Assembly: GCA_000720845.1 (NCBI GenBank)
Contig: JODU01000025.1
Location: 1 to 64,000 of the forward strand
DNA from: Kitasatospora aureofaciens
Lineage (GTDB): Bacteria > Actinomycetota > Actinomycetes > Streptomycetales > Streptomycetaceae
Length of the DNA: 64,000 bases
Reading direction: 5' to 3'
The position numbers and the translations under genes were made by a program. Shown here one piece after another: positions 1 to 7,976 of the stretch; within the stretch, counting starts at the first letter, position 1; each line of letters starts with the position of its first letter. The notes below the pieces were generated by a model, which saw only the letters and a program-made list of their open reading frames with translations, had not been told where the DNA came from and did no database searches.

Positions 1-1021
1 TCGCCGTGACGGCGCCCGTGGACGGAGCCACGGACGCGTTCCAGGCATTGGTGATCCGCTGGCCCGAGGGCAGGGTGAAGGCGAGCCGCCAGCCGTCGAC
101 GGGAGCCGTACCGGTGTTGGTGACGGTGACGTCCGCAGTGAAGCCGTCCCGCCAGACGTTGGTGCCGTACGACACCGCGCACGCCGAAGCGTCACCGGGA
201 TCGGGGCCGGGGTCCGTGCCGCCCGGGGTGCCGCCGGTCTCGACGGTGGAGGAGAAGGAGTTCACGGCCAGTCCGGCGCCGTTCTGCCAGGGCTCGAACC
301 CGGCCTGAACGCTCGTCAGGTACCAGTCGTCCTCGGCGAGTCCGCGGGCCACGGTCGCCCGGACGAAGTCCATGACGTCGAAGCTCCAGCCGGTGATCGC
401 CGACGGTGCCACGAACGACAGCACGTCGTTGGAGCCGTTGCTGCCGCTCCAGACCTCCCAGGCCCGTCCGCCGACCGTGGCCGTGCCCACCGGCGAACCG
501 ATGGGCTGGATCGGGCCCACCCGGTTGAACCAGATCATGATCTCGGTCCGGTTGACGCCGTCGGTCCGGGCGGTCGGGTCCAGCCAGATGTCGTACGAGG
601 CGTTGTAGACGGCGCCGTCGACGAAGCCGTACGAGATGCTGGACGGCGCCTCGGAGACGGTGTCGAGCCGGGCGGGGAGGTTGGTGCCCGGCGAACAGGT
701 CGTGTAGTGGCAGCCGTTGAAGACCGACGGGTACGACTTGGGTGCCCCGTTGGTCGGCACCGAGCCGTCGGCCTGCGCGAGCCGGAATCCGGTGTCGGTG
801 GCGGTGACGCACTGGGGGGCGCTGGAACCCCAGCGGTTGTTCTGGACGACGTACCGTCCCTGGATCGTCGTCGTCCCGAAGGGTTCGCAGAGGGTGGTGT
901 CCGCCTGGGCCGGTGCCGCGGCGGTCACCAGGGACGCGACGAGGGCGAAGGTCGCCAGGGCCGCGCCCAGGGCGCCTAAGAGACCGCGGGGGGCGCGGAC
1001 TTGGGGCCGTAGCGTTCGCAT
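1..1021 (-). CDS. celB: GH12 endoglucanase with C-terminal CBM2 (3' end outside window)
   Basis: Secreted beta-1,4-endoglucanase that cleaves cellulose outside the cell. The reading frame starts at an ATG preceded by GGAGAGG. Residues 1-40 form a signal peptide ending AQA, followed by a GH12 catalytic domain (about 41-255), a Gly/Pro/Asp linker and the first part of a family 2 cellulose-binding module, cut by the window edge. The expected GH12 catalytic glutamates are visible: E160 in NRTEIMIWF and E243 in GFEPWQNG. Subtracting the 40-residue signal gives 120 and 203, the positions known for Streptomyces lividans CelB. Two perfect GGGAGCGCTCCC palindromes lie in the leader, so cello-oligosaccharide induction through a CebR-type repressor is likely. 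The LacI-family gene immediately upstream is the obvious candidate regulator. Confidence 0.9.
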   Translation of the reverse strand, partial: MRTLRPQVRAPRGLLGALGAALATFALVASLVTAAAPAQADTTLCEPFGTTTIQGRYVVQNNRWGSSAPQCVTATDTGFRLAQADGSVPTNGAPKSYPSVFNGCHYTTCSPGTNLPARLDTVSEAPSSISYGFVDGAVYNASYDIWLDPTARTDGVNRTEIMIWFNRVGPIQPIGSPVGTATVGGRAWEVWSGSNGSNDVLSFVAPSAITGWSFDVMDFVRATVARGLAEDDWYLTSVQAGFEPWQNGAGLAVNSFSSTVETGGTPGGTDPGPDPGDASACAVSYGTNVWRDGFTADVTVTNTGTAPVDGWRLAFTLPSGQRITNAWNASVAPSTGAVTA

Positions 1022-1062
1022 GGGGCCTCTCCGGGTGGGGTGGGGGGAAGGAGGGGCCGGTG

Positions 1063-1076
1063 CGGGAGCGCTCCCA
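1063..1076. promoter_or_regulatory. CebR-type operator 1
   Basis: CGGGAGCGCTCCCA, a near-perfect match to the Streptomyces CebR/CelR operator TGGGAGCGCTCCCA. It starts 42 bp before the endoglucanase start codon, a position suited to blocking transcription. Confidence 0.8.
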
Positions 1077-1088
1077 ACTCCCCACTGA

Positions 1089-1102
1089 TGGGAGCGCTCC
1101 CA
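1089..1102. promoter_or_regulatory. CebR-type operator 2 (perfect)
   Basis: TGGGAGCGCTCCCA, a perfect 14-bp palindrome identical to the published CebR consensus. Its centre is 26 bp from that of operator 1, about two and a half helical turns. Confidence 0.85.
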
Positions 1103-1207
1103 CTTACCGGTTGATGGGGACTGTAGAAGCGGTTCATGTTCCTGACAAGACTGTGCGCGCCAGAGTTGTCGAACGAATCTCGAAGGCGCAGGTGGGAGAG
1201 GCCCCGC

Positions 1208-1221
1208 CGGGAGCGCTCCCG
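1208..1221. promoter_or_regulatory. CebR-type operator 3
   Basis: CGGGAGCGCTCCCG, a third copy of the palindrome. It lies just beyond the stop codon of the LacI-family gene and about 190 bp upstream of the endoglucanase start. The distance would suit a second bound dimer or DNA looping. Confidence 0.7.
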
Positions 1222-1235
1222 CCAGGCCGCGTCGC

Positions 1236-2261
1236 TCAGGCGGAGTCCCGGAGCACCAGTTCCGTACGGAGGATGACGTGCCGCCAGGCGGTGGCGGGGT
1301 CCTCCATCTCCTCCCGCAGCAGTCGCACCATCGTGCGGCCGATCTCCTTCAGCGGCTGGCGGACCGTCGTCAGCGGCGGGTCCGTGGGACGGGCCGGGTG
1401 GAAGTCGTCGAAGCCGATCACGGCGACGTCCTGAGGCACCCGCCGGCCCGCCGCGCGCAGCGCGTTGAGCGCCCCGGCGGCCAGCGTGTCCGAGGCGGCG
1501 AAGACCGCGTCCAGATCCGGGTGCCGGGCGAGCAACTCGGTCGTCGCCCGCTGCCCGCTCTCCTCGGTGAAGTCGCCCCCCTCGACGACCAGCGACGCCC
1601 CGGCCACCACGCCCGCCGTCTCCAGGGCCTCCCGGTACCCGCGCAGGCGGCACTGGGCGACGTACATGTCGAGCGGTCCGCTGATCGCCCCGATCGTGCG
1701 GCGGCCGGCGTCCAGCAGGTGCGTGACCGCGCCGCGCGCACCGCCCGCGTTGTCGGCGTCGACGTAGGTGACGCTCTCCTCGCCGGAACGCCGCCCCAGC
1801 ATCACGGTGGGCAGTCCCGCCTTGGCGAGCATGTCCGGCAGCGGGTCCTCGGCGTGCACGGACATGAGCAGCACCCCGTCGACCCGGCCGCCGCGCGCGT
1901 ACTCCACGAAGCGCTGCCGCTCGGTGTCCGTGCGGACCAGGGTGAGCAGCAGCTGCAACGGGGTGTCGGTGAGGGCGTCGCCGACGGCCTGGACGATCTC
2001 GCTGAAGAACGGCTCTCCGAACAGCCGCCAGTCGGGCTCCGTCATCACCAGCGCCACGGCGTCGGCACGGTGCCCCGCCAGGGAACGGGCAGCGAGGTTC
2101 GGCACGTACCCCAGCTCGGCGATGGCCTGCTGCACGGCGCGGCGTGTCGAGTCCCGCACGCCGGTCGCGTTGTTGATCACCCTCGAGACGGTGCCCCGGC
2201 CCACGCCTGCGAGGGCGGCCACCTCCTCCAGCGTCGGCGTACCCGGACGCTGCCTGCCCAT
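1236..2261 (-). CDS. LacI-family transcriptional regulator (CebR-like)
   Basis: Sugar-responsive repressor. The 341-residue protein has a LacI helix-turn-helix at the N-terminus (LEEVAALAGVGRGTVSRVIN), the hinge helix segment (NLAARSLA), and a periplasmic-binding-protein-like effector domain ending VLRDSA. I chose the ATG giving MGRQRPGTP because AAGGCGGG precedes it; an ATG nine codons upstream has no ribosome binding site. It lies directly upstream of the GH12 endoglucanase in the same orientation, with three CebR-type operators between or beside them. A CebR-like role in cellobiose/cellotriose sensing is therefore likely. No cebEFG transporter or beta-glucosidase gene is adjacent, so this may be a paralogue dedicated to the cellulase rather than the classical cebR. 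Confidence 0.88.
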   Translation of the reverse strand: MGRQRPGTPTLEEVAALAGVGRGTVSRVINNATGVRDSTRRAVQQAIAELGYVPNLAARSLAGHRADAVALVMTEPDWRLFGEPFFSEIVQAVGDALTDTPLQLLLTLVRTDTERQRFVEYARGGRVDGVLLMSVHAEDPLPDMLAKAGLPTVMLGRRSGEESVTYVDADNAGGARGAVTHLLDAGRRTIGAISGPLDMYVAQCRLRGYREALETAGVVAGASLVVEGGDFTEESGQRATTELLARHPDLDAVFAASDTLAAGALNALRAAGRRVPQDVAVIGFDDFHPARPTDPPLTTVRQPLKEIGRTMVRLLREEMEDPATAWRHVILRTELVLRDSA

Positions 2262-2288
2262 GTCGGCCCGCCTTCCCCACGAGATCAT

Positions 2289-2511
2289 CCGATACTACGG
2301 CGAGCCGCCCGGACTCGGCGGGCCGATCGTGCGGGTGCGGCCGGCCGAGCGGTCCGTTCCCGGTGACCGCCGGAACGGCGGGGTCGCCGAGGCACGCCGG
2401 GCCGGGCGGACCCGCGCCCCGGGCGGCGGCGCACAGGGCACGGTCGGCCGCCTCCGTGCAGACGGCCGCCGGGGACGGCGCGTGGTGCCGTACGCCGATG
2501 AGGAAGGGCAC
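2289..2511 (-). pseudogene. N-terminal remnant of a DUF5682-like protein
   Basis: Downstream of the MoxR gene a GTG-started frame opens with PFLIGVRHHAPS. This resembles the conserved GVRHHSP start of DUF5682 proteins, which commonly follow MoxR ATPases in Streptomyces. After about 20 residues the likeness fades into Gly/Pro/Arg-rich sequence, and the frame then runs antisense-like into the LacI gene. I read it as the surviving 5' end of a deleted gene. The assignment rests on one short motif plus gene context. Confidence 0.4.
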
Positions 2512-2613
2512 CCCCGGGTCCGGTGGGCGCGGAGACCGCCTCGTCCGCGGACAGGAGTGAGGCGGCGGTGGGGGAGAGGGAGCCGGGGGAGGACGGGGAG
2601 CGGGACCCGGTGC

Positions 2614-3783
2614 TCAGCCCTCCAGGACCGTGCGCAGGTCCCACAGGGTGCGCCAGGTGGCGGAACCCTGCTCGGCGCGCCGCCGGACCGGGCCGTCCCA
2701 GTACCCGCGCAGCCGTGCCGCGTCGGCGGGGTCGTCCTTGCGGACCACGCCGAGGAGATGCCCCGGCAGCAGGCCCAGCACGTCGCGGTCCCCGGGGAAG
2801 TACGCCGCGGCCAGCCCCAGCGCGCCCGCGACCGACACCGCCTCCGCGGTGCTCATGACCGTGGAGGGGCGCTCGACCTCCCAGCCCTCCGCCGACCGGC
2901 CCTCGCGCAGGTCGCGGAAGGCGACGACCAGTGCCTCCAGGACCGCCTCGTCGACCTCGAAGGGGGCGCCCGCCCGTTCGACCGAGGCCCGTGCCTGGTT
3001 GCGGACCAGGGCCGTCTCGGCGTCCAGGTCCGGGATGGGGCCGACCGTCTCGAAGTTGAAGCGGCGCTTGAGGGCGGCGGACATCTCGGACACGCCCTTG
3101 TCGCGCAGGTTGGCGGTGGCGATGAGGTTGAAGCCGGGGGCGGCGTGCGCCAGGGCGTCCTCGGTGCCCGAGAGTTCGGGAACGGCGATGCGCCGCTCGG
3201 AGAGCAGGGAGACCAGGGCGTCCTGCACCTCCGGCAGACAGCGGGTCACCTCCTCGACGCGGGCGATGCCGCCCCGGGCCATCGCGGTCAGGACCGGGGA
3301 GGGCACCAGCGCGGTCCGGCTGGGACCCTGGGCGAGCAACAGGGCGTAGTTCCAGCCGTACTTGAGCTGGTCCTCGGTCGTCCCCGCCGTGCCCTGCACC
3401 ACCAGGCCGCTGGTGCCGCACACGGCCGCCGAAAGCAACTCGGACAGCAGGGACTTGGCGGTGCCGGGCTCGCCGACGAGCAGCAGTCCGCGCTCCCCGG
3501 CGAGCGTGACGACGCACCGTTCGACCAGCGCCCGGTCGCCCACGAACTTGCCCTCCACCACCAGCCGGCGCGGTACGCCCCCGGGCGCCTCGGCTTCCTC
3601 GGGCAGCTTCAGGGCGCGGCCGGCGCTGCCCATGACGAAGGTGACCACGGCGCGGGGCGTGAGCCGCCAGGCGGGCGGGCGCGGACCGTCGTCGTAGGCG
3701 GCGAGGAAGGCCAGTTCTACGGCGTACCGGTCCTCGGGCGGCACGATCTGACGGGCGGTGCCGGGGGAGAGGGTGGTGGTCAT
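2614..3783 (-). CDS. MoxR-type AAA+ ATPase
   Basis: Cytoplasmic AAA+ chaperone-like ATPase of 389 residues. The Walker A motif is GEPGTAKS (about residues 105-112). Downstream are the MoxR-type VEEVTRCLPEVQDALVSLLSE segment, a sensor-1-like stretch (FNLIATANLRDKG) and an arginine-finger region (SAALKRRFNFE). The ATG start has GGAAG seven bases upstream. MoxR proteins usually work with von Willebrand factor A partners to remodel or metallate targets. In Streptomyces this subfamily normally sits between a DUF4132 gene and DUF5682/VWA genes. Here both neighbours appear only as fragments, so the ATPase looks orphaned although its own sequence is complete. Confidence 0.85.
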   Translation of the reverse strand: MTTTLSPGTARQIVPPEDRYAVELAFLAAYDDGPRPPAWRLTPRAVVTFVMGSAGRALKLPEEAEAPGGVPRRLVVEGKFVGDRALVERCVVTLAGERGLLLVGEPGTAKSLLSELLSAAVCGTSGLVVQGTAGTTEDQLKYGWNYALLLAQGPSRTALVPSPVLTAMARGGIARVEEVTRCLPEVQDALVSLLSERRIAVPELSGTEDALAHAAPGFNLIATANLRDKGVSEMSAALKRRFNFETVGPIPDLDAETALVRNQARASVERAGAPFEVDEAVLEALVVAFRDLREGRSAEGWEVERPSTVMSTAEAVSVAGALGLAAAYFPGDRDVLGLLPGHLLGVVRKDDPADAARLRGYWDGPVRRRAEQGSATWRTLWDLRTVLEG

Positions 3784-3830
3784 CGACGGATCTTCCGGTG
3801 GGGACGGGCAGCGGTCACAGAGCACGCGGT

Positions 3831-4049
3831 TCACGGCACGAATCTGCCGGAGCGCGGTTCCGCTACGGCTTCCGCCGCTCCACGGGCGGGGTGACGAAGC
3901 GGGTGACCGTGCCGGCGGTCCGGACCGGGCGCGGGATCGTCCGCGAGCTTGGCCGGCATCCGCTTCAGCCTTCGTCCTGCGGCGTTGCGGCAGACCACCT
4001 GCCCGTCGTCCCGGGCGACCTCGTGGTCCCCGGCTGTCACCCACCCCAT
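3831..4049 (-). pseudogene. N-terminal remnant of a DUF4132-like protein
   Basis: The 72-residue frame begins MGWVTAGDHEVARDDGQVVCRNAAGRRLK, with key features MGWV, AGD.EVA and VVCRNAAGR. This is the characteristic opening of DUF4132 proteins, which are normally around 1000 residues and encoded just before a MoxR ATPase. Likeness stops after about 40 residues (KLADDPA) and the frame ends soon after. Most of the gene is missing through deletion or frameshift. Family recognition is from memory of the N-terminal motif. Confidence 0.5.
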
Positions 4050-4176
4050 GAGTGCCTCCCCGCACCGCGGTGATCAAGTGCTGCCGACTCTAGGCGAGCC
4101 CACTGACAACGCCGTGGGCGCCGGGGACCGAGCGCCGAGGACGGGCTGCGGAGAGGGCGCCGGGCCCCGGCCCCGG

Positions 4177-5301
4177 TCAGTCGTCCAGGCGGACCGGCAT
4201 CAGCAGCGAGAACGTGCCCTCGTCGTCCGTCCGGCGGATCGCCAGCGGTGCCGTGGGGGCGGCGCCGAACTCCAGCACGAGCCGGTCCCGGTCCGCGGCG
4301 GCGAGCGCGTCCAGCAGGAACCCGCGGTCGACGCCGACCCTGTCCCCGTGCCCCTGCCCGTCGCCGTCCCCGCTCCTGCCCCCGTGCCCGTCGCCGTCCC
4401 CGCAGACGGTCACCGTGCCGTCGTCGACCGTCGTCAGCACGCTCACGTCCCGCGCGGACCTGCCGGGCTCGCGCTCCTCGGTCACCCGGACGGGACCGGT
4501 CTCCAGCGCCTGCCGGAGCGCGGGCACGTCGACGACGACCCGCCGCCCGGGCGGCAGCTGGACGAGACGGCGGTAGTCGGGGAAGTCGTGGGCCAGACGC
4601 TGCCCCGACGCCTGGCGCTCGCCCGTCTCCAGCGTCACGCGGTCGCCCTCCACGGCGAAGCGGGCGGGCTCGTCGTCCGTCAGCAGCGCGCGCATCGCGT
4701 CGACCAGCGGTGCGGGCACGATGACGTGCTCGCGCGACTCCCCGTGTCGCACGGCATCCGTGCGCGCGACGGCCATCCGGTACCGGTCGGTGGCCACGAC
4801 GTGGAGCGCGTCGCCCTCGACCTCGAACAGGACCCCGCCGAGCATCGGCAGGTCGGGGTCCTTGCCGACGGCGAACCGGACGGCGTCGAGTGCCGCCGCC
4901 AGTGCGGAGGCGGGAAGGGACAGGTGGACGGTGCCGGAACGAGGCGAGGTGGTCATGGGATCCTCCCGGTGATCGAGTAGGGCTCGGAGCGTGGAGAACT
5001 CGCCGCGGGCCTCGGCCAGCCCCCGTTCGAGACGGCGCAGGTGCGCCTGGAGAAGCCTTCGCACCAGGTCCGCGTCCGCGCCGGACCAGCCGGCCAGGAC
5101 CAGCCGGATGTCCGCCAGCGGCATGCCGGCCCGCCGCAGCCGGGACAGCAACCTGGCCTCGTCGAGCTGCTCGGGGCCGTACCAGCGGTAGCCACTGGCG
5201 GGATCGACCCAGGCGGGGACCAGCACGCCGGCACGGTCGTAGAACCGCAGGGCGCTCACGCCCAGTCCGCTGTCGCGGGCCATCTCACCGATGCTGCGCA
5301 T
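4177..5301 (-). CDS. MerR-family regulator fused to a DNA polymerase III beta-clamp-like domain
   Basis: The 374-residue protein has two parts. Residues 1-115 are a MerR DNA-binding domain: MRSIGEMARDSGLGVSALRFYD, then the wing GYRWYGPEQLDEA and a coiled-coil dimer helix. From about residue 116 the sequence resembles DnaN: HLSLPASALAAALDAV, PMLGGVLFEVEGDALHVVATDRYRMAVAR, and FPDYRRLVQ. A Gly/Asp/His-rich run near residues 300-325 sits inside the clamp-like part. The start has GTGGAG upstream, and an inverted repeat of MerR-operator type overlaps the promoter, implying autoregulation. The clamp-like part probably acts as the effector or dimerisation module rather than in replication; that is inference. 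Alternative internal starts would separate the two domains, but the frame is continuous. Confidence 0.8.
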   Translation of the reverse strand: MRSIGEMARDSGLGVSALRFYDRAGVLVPAWVDPASGYRWYGPEQLDEARLLSRLRRAGMPLADIRLVLAGWSGADADLVRRLLQAHLRRLERGLAEARGEFSTLRALLDHREDPMTTSPRSGTVHLSLPASALAAALDAVRFAVGKDPDLPMLGGVLFEVEGDALHVVATDRYRMAVARTDAVRHGESREHVIVPAPLVDAMRALLTDDEPARFAVEGDRVTLETGERQASGQRLAHDFPDYRRLVQLPPGRRVVVDVPALRQALETGPVRVTEEREPGRSARDVSVLTTVDDGTVTVCGDGDGHGGRSGDGDGQGHGDRVGVDRGFLLDALAAADRDRLVLEFGAAPTAPLAIRRTDDEGTFSLLMPVRLDD

Positions 5302-5331
5302 CTCGCTCTCCACGTCCCGAACTCTGAGCCC

Positions 5332-5351
5332 TTGACCAGGTCGAGGGTCAA
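5332..5351. promoter_or_regulatory. MerR-type operator/promoter
   Basis: On the minus strand TTGACCCTCGACCTGGTCAA is an inverted repeat with 6-bp arms and an 8-bp spacer. The left arm doubles as a -35 element. It lies about 30 bp upstream of the MerR-clamp start codon and is the likely autoregulatory site. Confidence 0.6.
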
Positions 5352-5424
5352 TCACGCGATGATTCCCGCGGTGGCCGGACGGCCGGCCGTCCGGCACGGC
5401 CCGTCCGTCTGTCATCCTTGCGCC

Positions 5425-6177
5425 GTGCAGAAGCCCAGCGCCGTCACCCCCGACGCCCCCGCGCCGATACGGCTGCCGCTCCTCACCCAGGAGTGGCTCG
5501 ACCTCGCCTTCGTCCACTGGGCCGTCGAGCCCGCCGCCGTGGCGGGACTGATGCCGCGCGGCACCGTCCCCGACACGCACGACGGGCTCACGTACGTCGG
5601 GCTCGTCGCCTTCCGCATGCACCGGGTCGGCTGGTTCCGGCTGCCCGGAGTCCCCTACCTCGGCTCGTTCCCGGAGACGAACGTGCGTCTGTACAGCGTG
5701 GACGCGCACGGGCGGCGCGGGGTGGTCTTCCGGTCGATGGACGCCTCGCGGCTGGTACCGGTGCTGATGGGGCGGTTCGGCTTCCGGCTGCCCTACCTGT
5801 GGTCCCGCATGACCGTCCGCTCCGTGGGCGACACACTGACGTACACCAGCTCACGCCGCTGGCCGGGATCGCGCGGCGCCCACAGCCGCATCACCCTGCG
5901 GACCGGCGAACGCATCCACGAGCCCACGCCCCTGGAGCACTTCCTCACCGCCCGCTGGGGCATGCACAACAGGTTCTCCGGCGGGGCGGCGTACCTGCCC
6001 AACCACCATCCCCGCTGGCCCCTGCACCGGGCCCGGCTCCTCTCGTGCGACGAGGACCTGGTCGCGAGTGCCGGGATACCGGCCCCGACAGCCGACCCGG
6101 TCAGCGTCCTCTACTCACCCGGAGTCCCGGTCCGCCTCGGCCGCCCCGCCCTGTACGGCGTCCGCGTGGGCCCGTAG
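5425..6177 (+). CDS. YqjF family protein (DUF2071)
   Basis: A 250-residue soluble protein of the YqjF/DUF2071 family, whose biochemical role is unknown. Typical stretches are visible: WLDLAFVHWAVEP near the N-terminus, LMPRGTVPDTHDGLTYVGLVAFRM, PYLGSFPETNVRLYSVD and FLTARWGMHN near the middle. I chose the GTG giving VQKPSAVTPD because it fits the family's N-terminus. No ribosome binding site is evident before it, so the mRNA may be leaderless. It is transcribed divergently from the MerR-clamp regulator across a 123-bp gap, which makes it a plausible target of that regulator. Confidence 0.8.
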   Translation: MQKPSAVTPDAPAPIRLPLLTQEWLDLAFVHWAVEPAAVAGLMPRGTVPDTHDGLTYVGLVAFRMHRVGWFRLPGVPYLGSFPETNVRLYSVDAHGRRGVVFRSMDASRLVPVLMGRFGFRLPYLWSRMTVRSVGDTLTYTSSRRWPGSRGAHSRITLRTGERIHEPTPLEHFLTARWGMHNRFSGGAAYLPNHHPRWPLHRARLLSCDEDLVASAGIPAPTADPVSVLYSPGVPVRLGRPALYGVRVGP

Positions 6178-6200
6178 CACGCCGCGGACCCACATCGCAC

Positions 6201-7877
6201 TCACCGTCGGGACGAACCGACCACACACCCGCGGCCGGCGCGCAGCTCCAGCTCTTCGGCCGCGAAGCGGGCACGGAAGCCGCGGTCGTGCGAGACCGCG
6301 ACCACCGCCCCCGGGTACGCCGCGAGCGCTGTCTGGAGGTCCTCGACCAGGTCGAGGGCGATGTGGTTGGTCGGTTCGTCCAGGACGAGGAGGTCCGCGG
6401 GCCGGGTCACCAGGGTCGCGATCTGCAGCCGCCGCTGCTGTCCCTTGGACAGCGCGGCGACCGGCACCCGCAGGTCCTCCTCGCGGAACAGGCCCAGGGA
6501 CAGGAGTTGTCCGGCGTACTCGTCCGGCAGCCCGGGCCGCCCGGCGGCGAAAGCGGCCAGCAGCGGCAGGCGCGTGGTGTGCACGGACAGTTCCTGGGGG
6601 AGGTAGCCGATCCGGCCGGGGCGGCGCGCGGTGCCCGCGTCGGGACGCAGATCGCCTGCGAGGACGCGAAGCAGCGTCGTCTTGCCGGCGCCGTTCTCTC
6701 CCGTGACCAGGAGCCGCGCTGCGGGCTCGATCGTCAGGAGTCCGTCCAGGTGCAGCCGTTCTCCGACCCGTACGTGGTCGAGTTCGGCGAGCGTGTCCAG
6801 GGGCGGGGCGCCGTCGACCGGCGACAGCGGGGTCGTGAACCGGAGCGGTTCCGGCGGCGCCGTCACGGGGTTGCGGCGCAGCTGGGCCAGGCGCTCCCGC
6901 ACGGAGCGCACCTGGCCGCCCAGCTTCGCCTCGCTGGAGCGGCGGTGCTTGCCGAAGCCCTGCTTCGGGTCGCGACCGGTGCCGGCGAGCCGCCTGCCCG
7001 CGGCCTCCAGCAGTTCCTCCACGCGGTGCACCTCCTCGACCCAGTCCGCGTACCGCTGCTCCGCTCCGCGCCGGGCGGCGGTCTTCGCGGCGCGGTAGCC
7101 GGTCCAGCCGTCGCCGTACCGGTGCACGGTGCGCTCGTCCCGGTCGACCTCGAGGATCGTGGTGGCGAGGCGCTCCAGGAAGCCGCGGTCGTGGGTGACC
7201 GCGACGACGGTGCCGCGGTGTGCGCGCAGGTGCTCCTCCAGCCAGCGCACGGCCGCCCCGTCGAGGTGGTTCGTAGGCTCGTCCAGGAGCAGCAGCTCGG
7301 GGGCGGCGGCCAGGACACCGGCGAGTGCGAGCCGCGACTGCTCGCCGCCGGACAATGAGCCGAGCAGGCGGTCACGCGTGATCCGGGCGAGCCCGAGTCC
7401 ATGCATGGCGGCATCCACCCGGGCGTCCGCCTCGTATCCACCGCGTTCCTCGTAGGCGGTCAGCAGCGCGCCGTACGAGGCGAGTTCCTCGTCCGAGGCG
7501 TCGGCGAGGGACTCCTCCGCGGCACGGAGCCTTCGCTCCATGCCGCGCAGCTCGGACAGGGCGAGGTCGACGGCGTCCTGCACGGTGGAGTCCGCATCGA
7601 GGTCCAGCGTCTGAGCGAGGTGTCCGGTGCCGCCGGGGAAGCGCACGGTGATCTCCCCGGTCTCCGGGGTCTCGGCCGCGGCCAGCAGCCGCAGCAGGGT
7701 GGACTTGCCGGAACCGTTCTCACCGACGACGGCGACCTTCTCGCCCGGCCGGACGGTGAAGGAGACCTGGTCGAGGATGGTCCGGGTGCCGTAGGACTTG
7801 GTGACGGACTTCACGGACAACTGCGCGACAGCGGCGGAGCCGTTGGCAGGCAGGTTCGTACGGGCGCGATCGCGCAT
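6201..7877 (-). CDS. ABC-F ATPase, antibiotic-resistance (ribosome-protection) type
   Basis: A 558-residue protein with two ABC domains and no membrane segments, as expected for ABC-F factors that act on the ribosome. Domain 1 has Walker A GENGSGKST, signature LSGGEQSRL and Walker B LLLLDEPTNHLDG. Domain 2 has Walker A GENGAGKTT, signature ALSKGQQRRL and LLVLDEPTNHIA. The basic linker between them (about 245-330) would contact the P- or A-site tRNA. The chosen ATG has AGGGA upstream. Length and composition resemble the Streptomyces self-resistance group (TlrC, OleB, LmrC). A leader peptide and hairpin upstream suggest antibiotic-induced attenuation. Which drug it protects against cannot be read from the sequence. 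Confidence 0.88.
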   Translation of the reverse strand: MRDRARTNLPANGSAAVAQLSVKSVTKSYGTRTILDQVSFTVRPGEKVAVVGENGSGKSTLLRLLAAAETPETGEITVRFPGGTGHLAQTLDLDADSTVQDAVDLALSELRGMERRLRAAEESLADASDEELASYGALLTAYEERGGYEADARVDAAMHGLGLARITRDRLLGSLSGGEQSRLALAGVLAAAPELLLLDEPTNHLDGAAVRWLEEHLRAHRGTVVAVTHDRGFLERLATTILEVDRDERTVHRYGDGWTGYRAAKTAARRGAEQRYADWVEEVHRVEELLEAAGRRLAGTGRDPKQGFGKHRRSSEAKLGGQVRSVRERLAQLRRNPVTAPPEPLRFTTPLSPVDGAPPLDTLAELDHVRVGERLHLDGLLTIEPAARLLVTGENGAGKTTLLRVLAGDLRPDAGTARRPGRIGYLPQELSVHTTRLPLLAAFAAGRPGLPDEYAGQLLSLGLFREEDLRVPVAALSKGQQRRLQIATLVTRPADLLVLDEPTNHIALDLVEDLQTALAAYPGAVVAVSHDRGFRARFAAEELELRAGRGCVVGSSRR

Positions 7878-7906
7878 GGGCTTTCCCTGGGCATACGAAG
7901 GGTCTA

Positions 7907-7940
7907 CGGGCAGCAGAAACGGCCGTATCGGCCGTGCCCG
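7907..7940 (-). promoter_or_regulatory. Putative attenuator hairpin before the ABC-F gene
   Basis: Between the leader peptide and the ABC-F start the transcript can fold an outer stem CGGGCA/TGCCCG around an inner stem CGGCC/GGCCG, the inner one followed by TTTC. It begins three bases after the leader-peptide stop codon. That is the placement expected for ribosome-mediated transcription attenuation. No folding calculation was run. Confidence 0.55.
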
Positions 7941-7943
7941 GAC

Positions 7944-7970
7944 TCAGACGAAGAAGAAAAGGAAACCCAT
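7944..7970 (-). CDS. Leader peptide MGFLFFFV (probably leaderless)
   Basis: An eight-codon open frame, MGFLFFFV, then TGA, lies 66 bp upstream of the ABC-F start codon. Four of eight residues are Phe. A promoter with TTGAGG and TATGGT boxes 18 bp apart would place the transcription start at or next to this ATG, so the peptide would be translated from a leaderless mRNA. Drug-stalled ribosomes on such peptides are the known trigger for induction of several resistance ABC-F genes. The role here is inferred from position. Confidence 0.6.
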   Translation of the reverse strand: MGFLFFFV

Positions 7971-7976
7971 GACAGC

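Noticed and set aside
192..1103. 303-residue minus-strand open frame over the endoglucanase
   Set aside because: It is the wrong frame of the GH12 gene: Arg/Gly/Pro-rich with no family likeness, while the adjacent frame gives a signal peptide and catalytic motifs.
4330..4410. Short tandem GC-rich repeat as a regulatory element
   Set aside because: It lies inside the coding frame of the MerR-clamp gene and encodes a Gly/Asp/His-rich loop.
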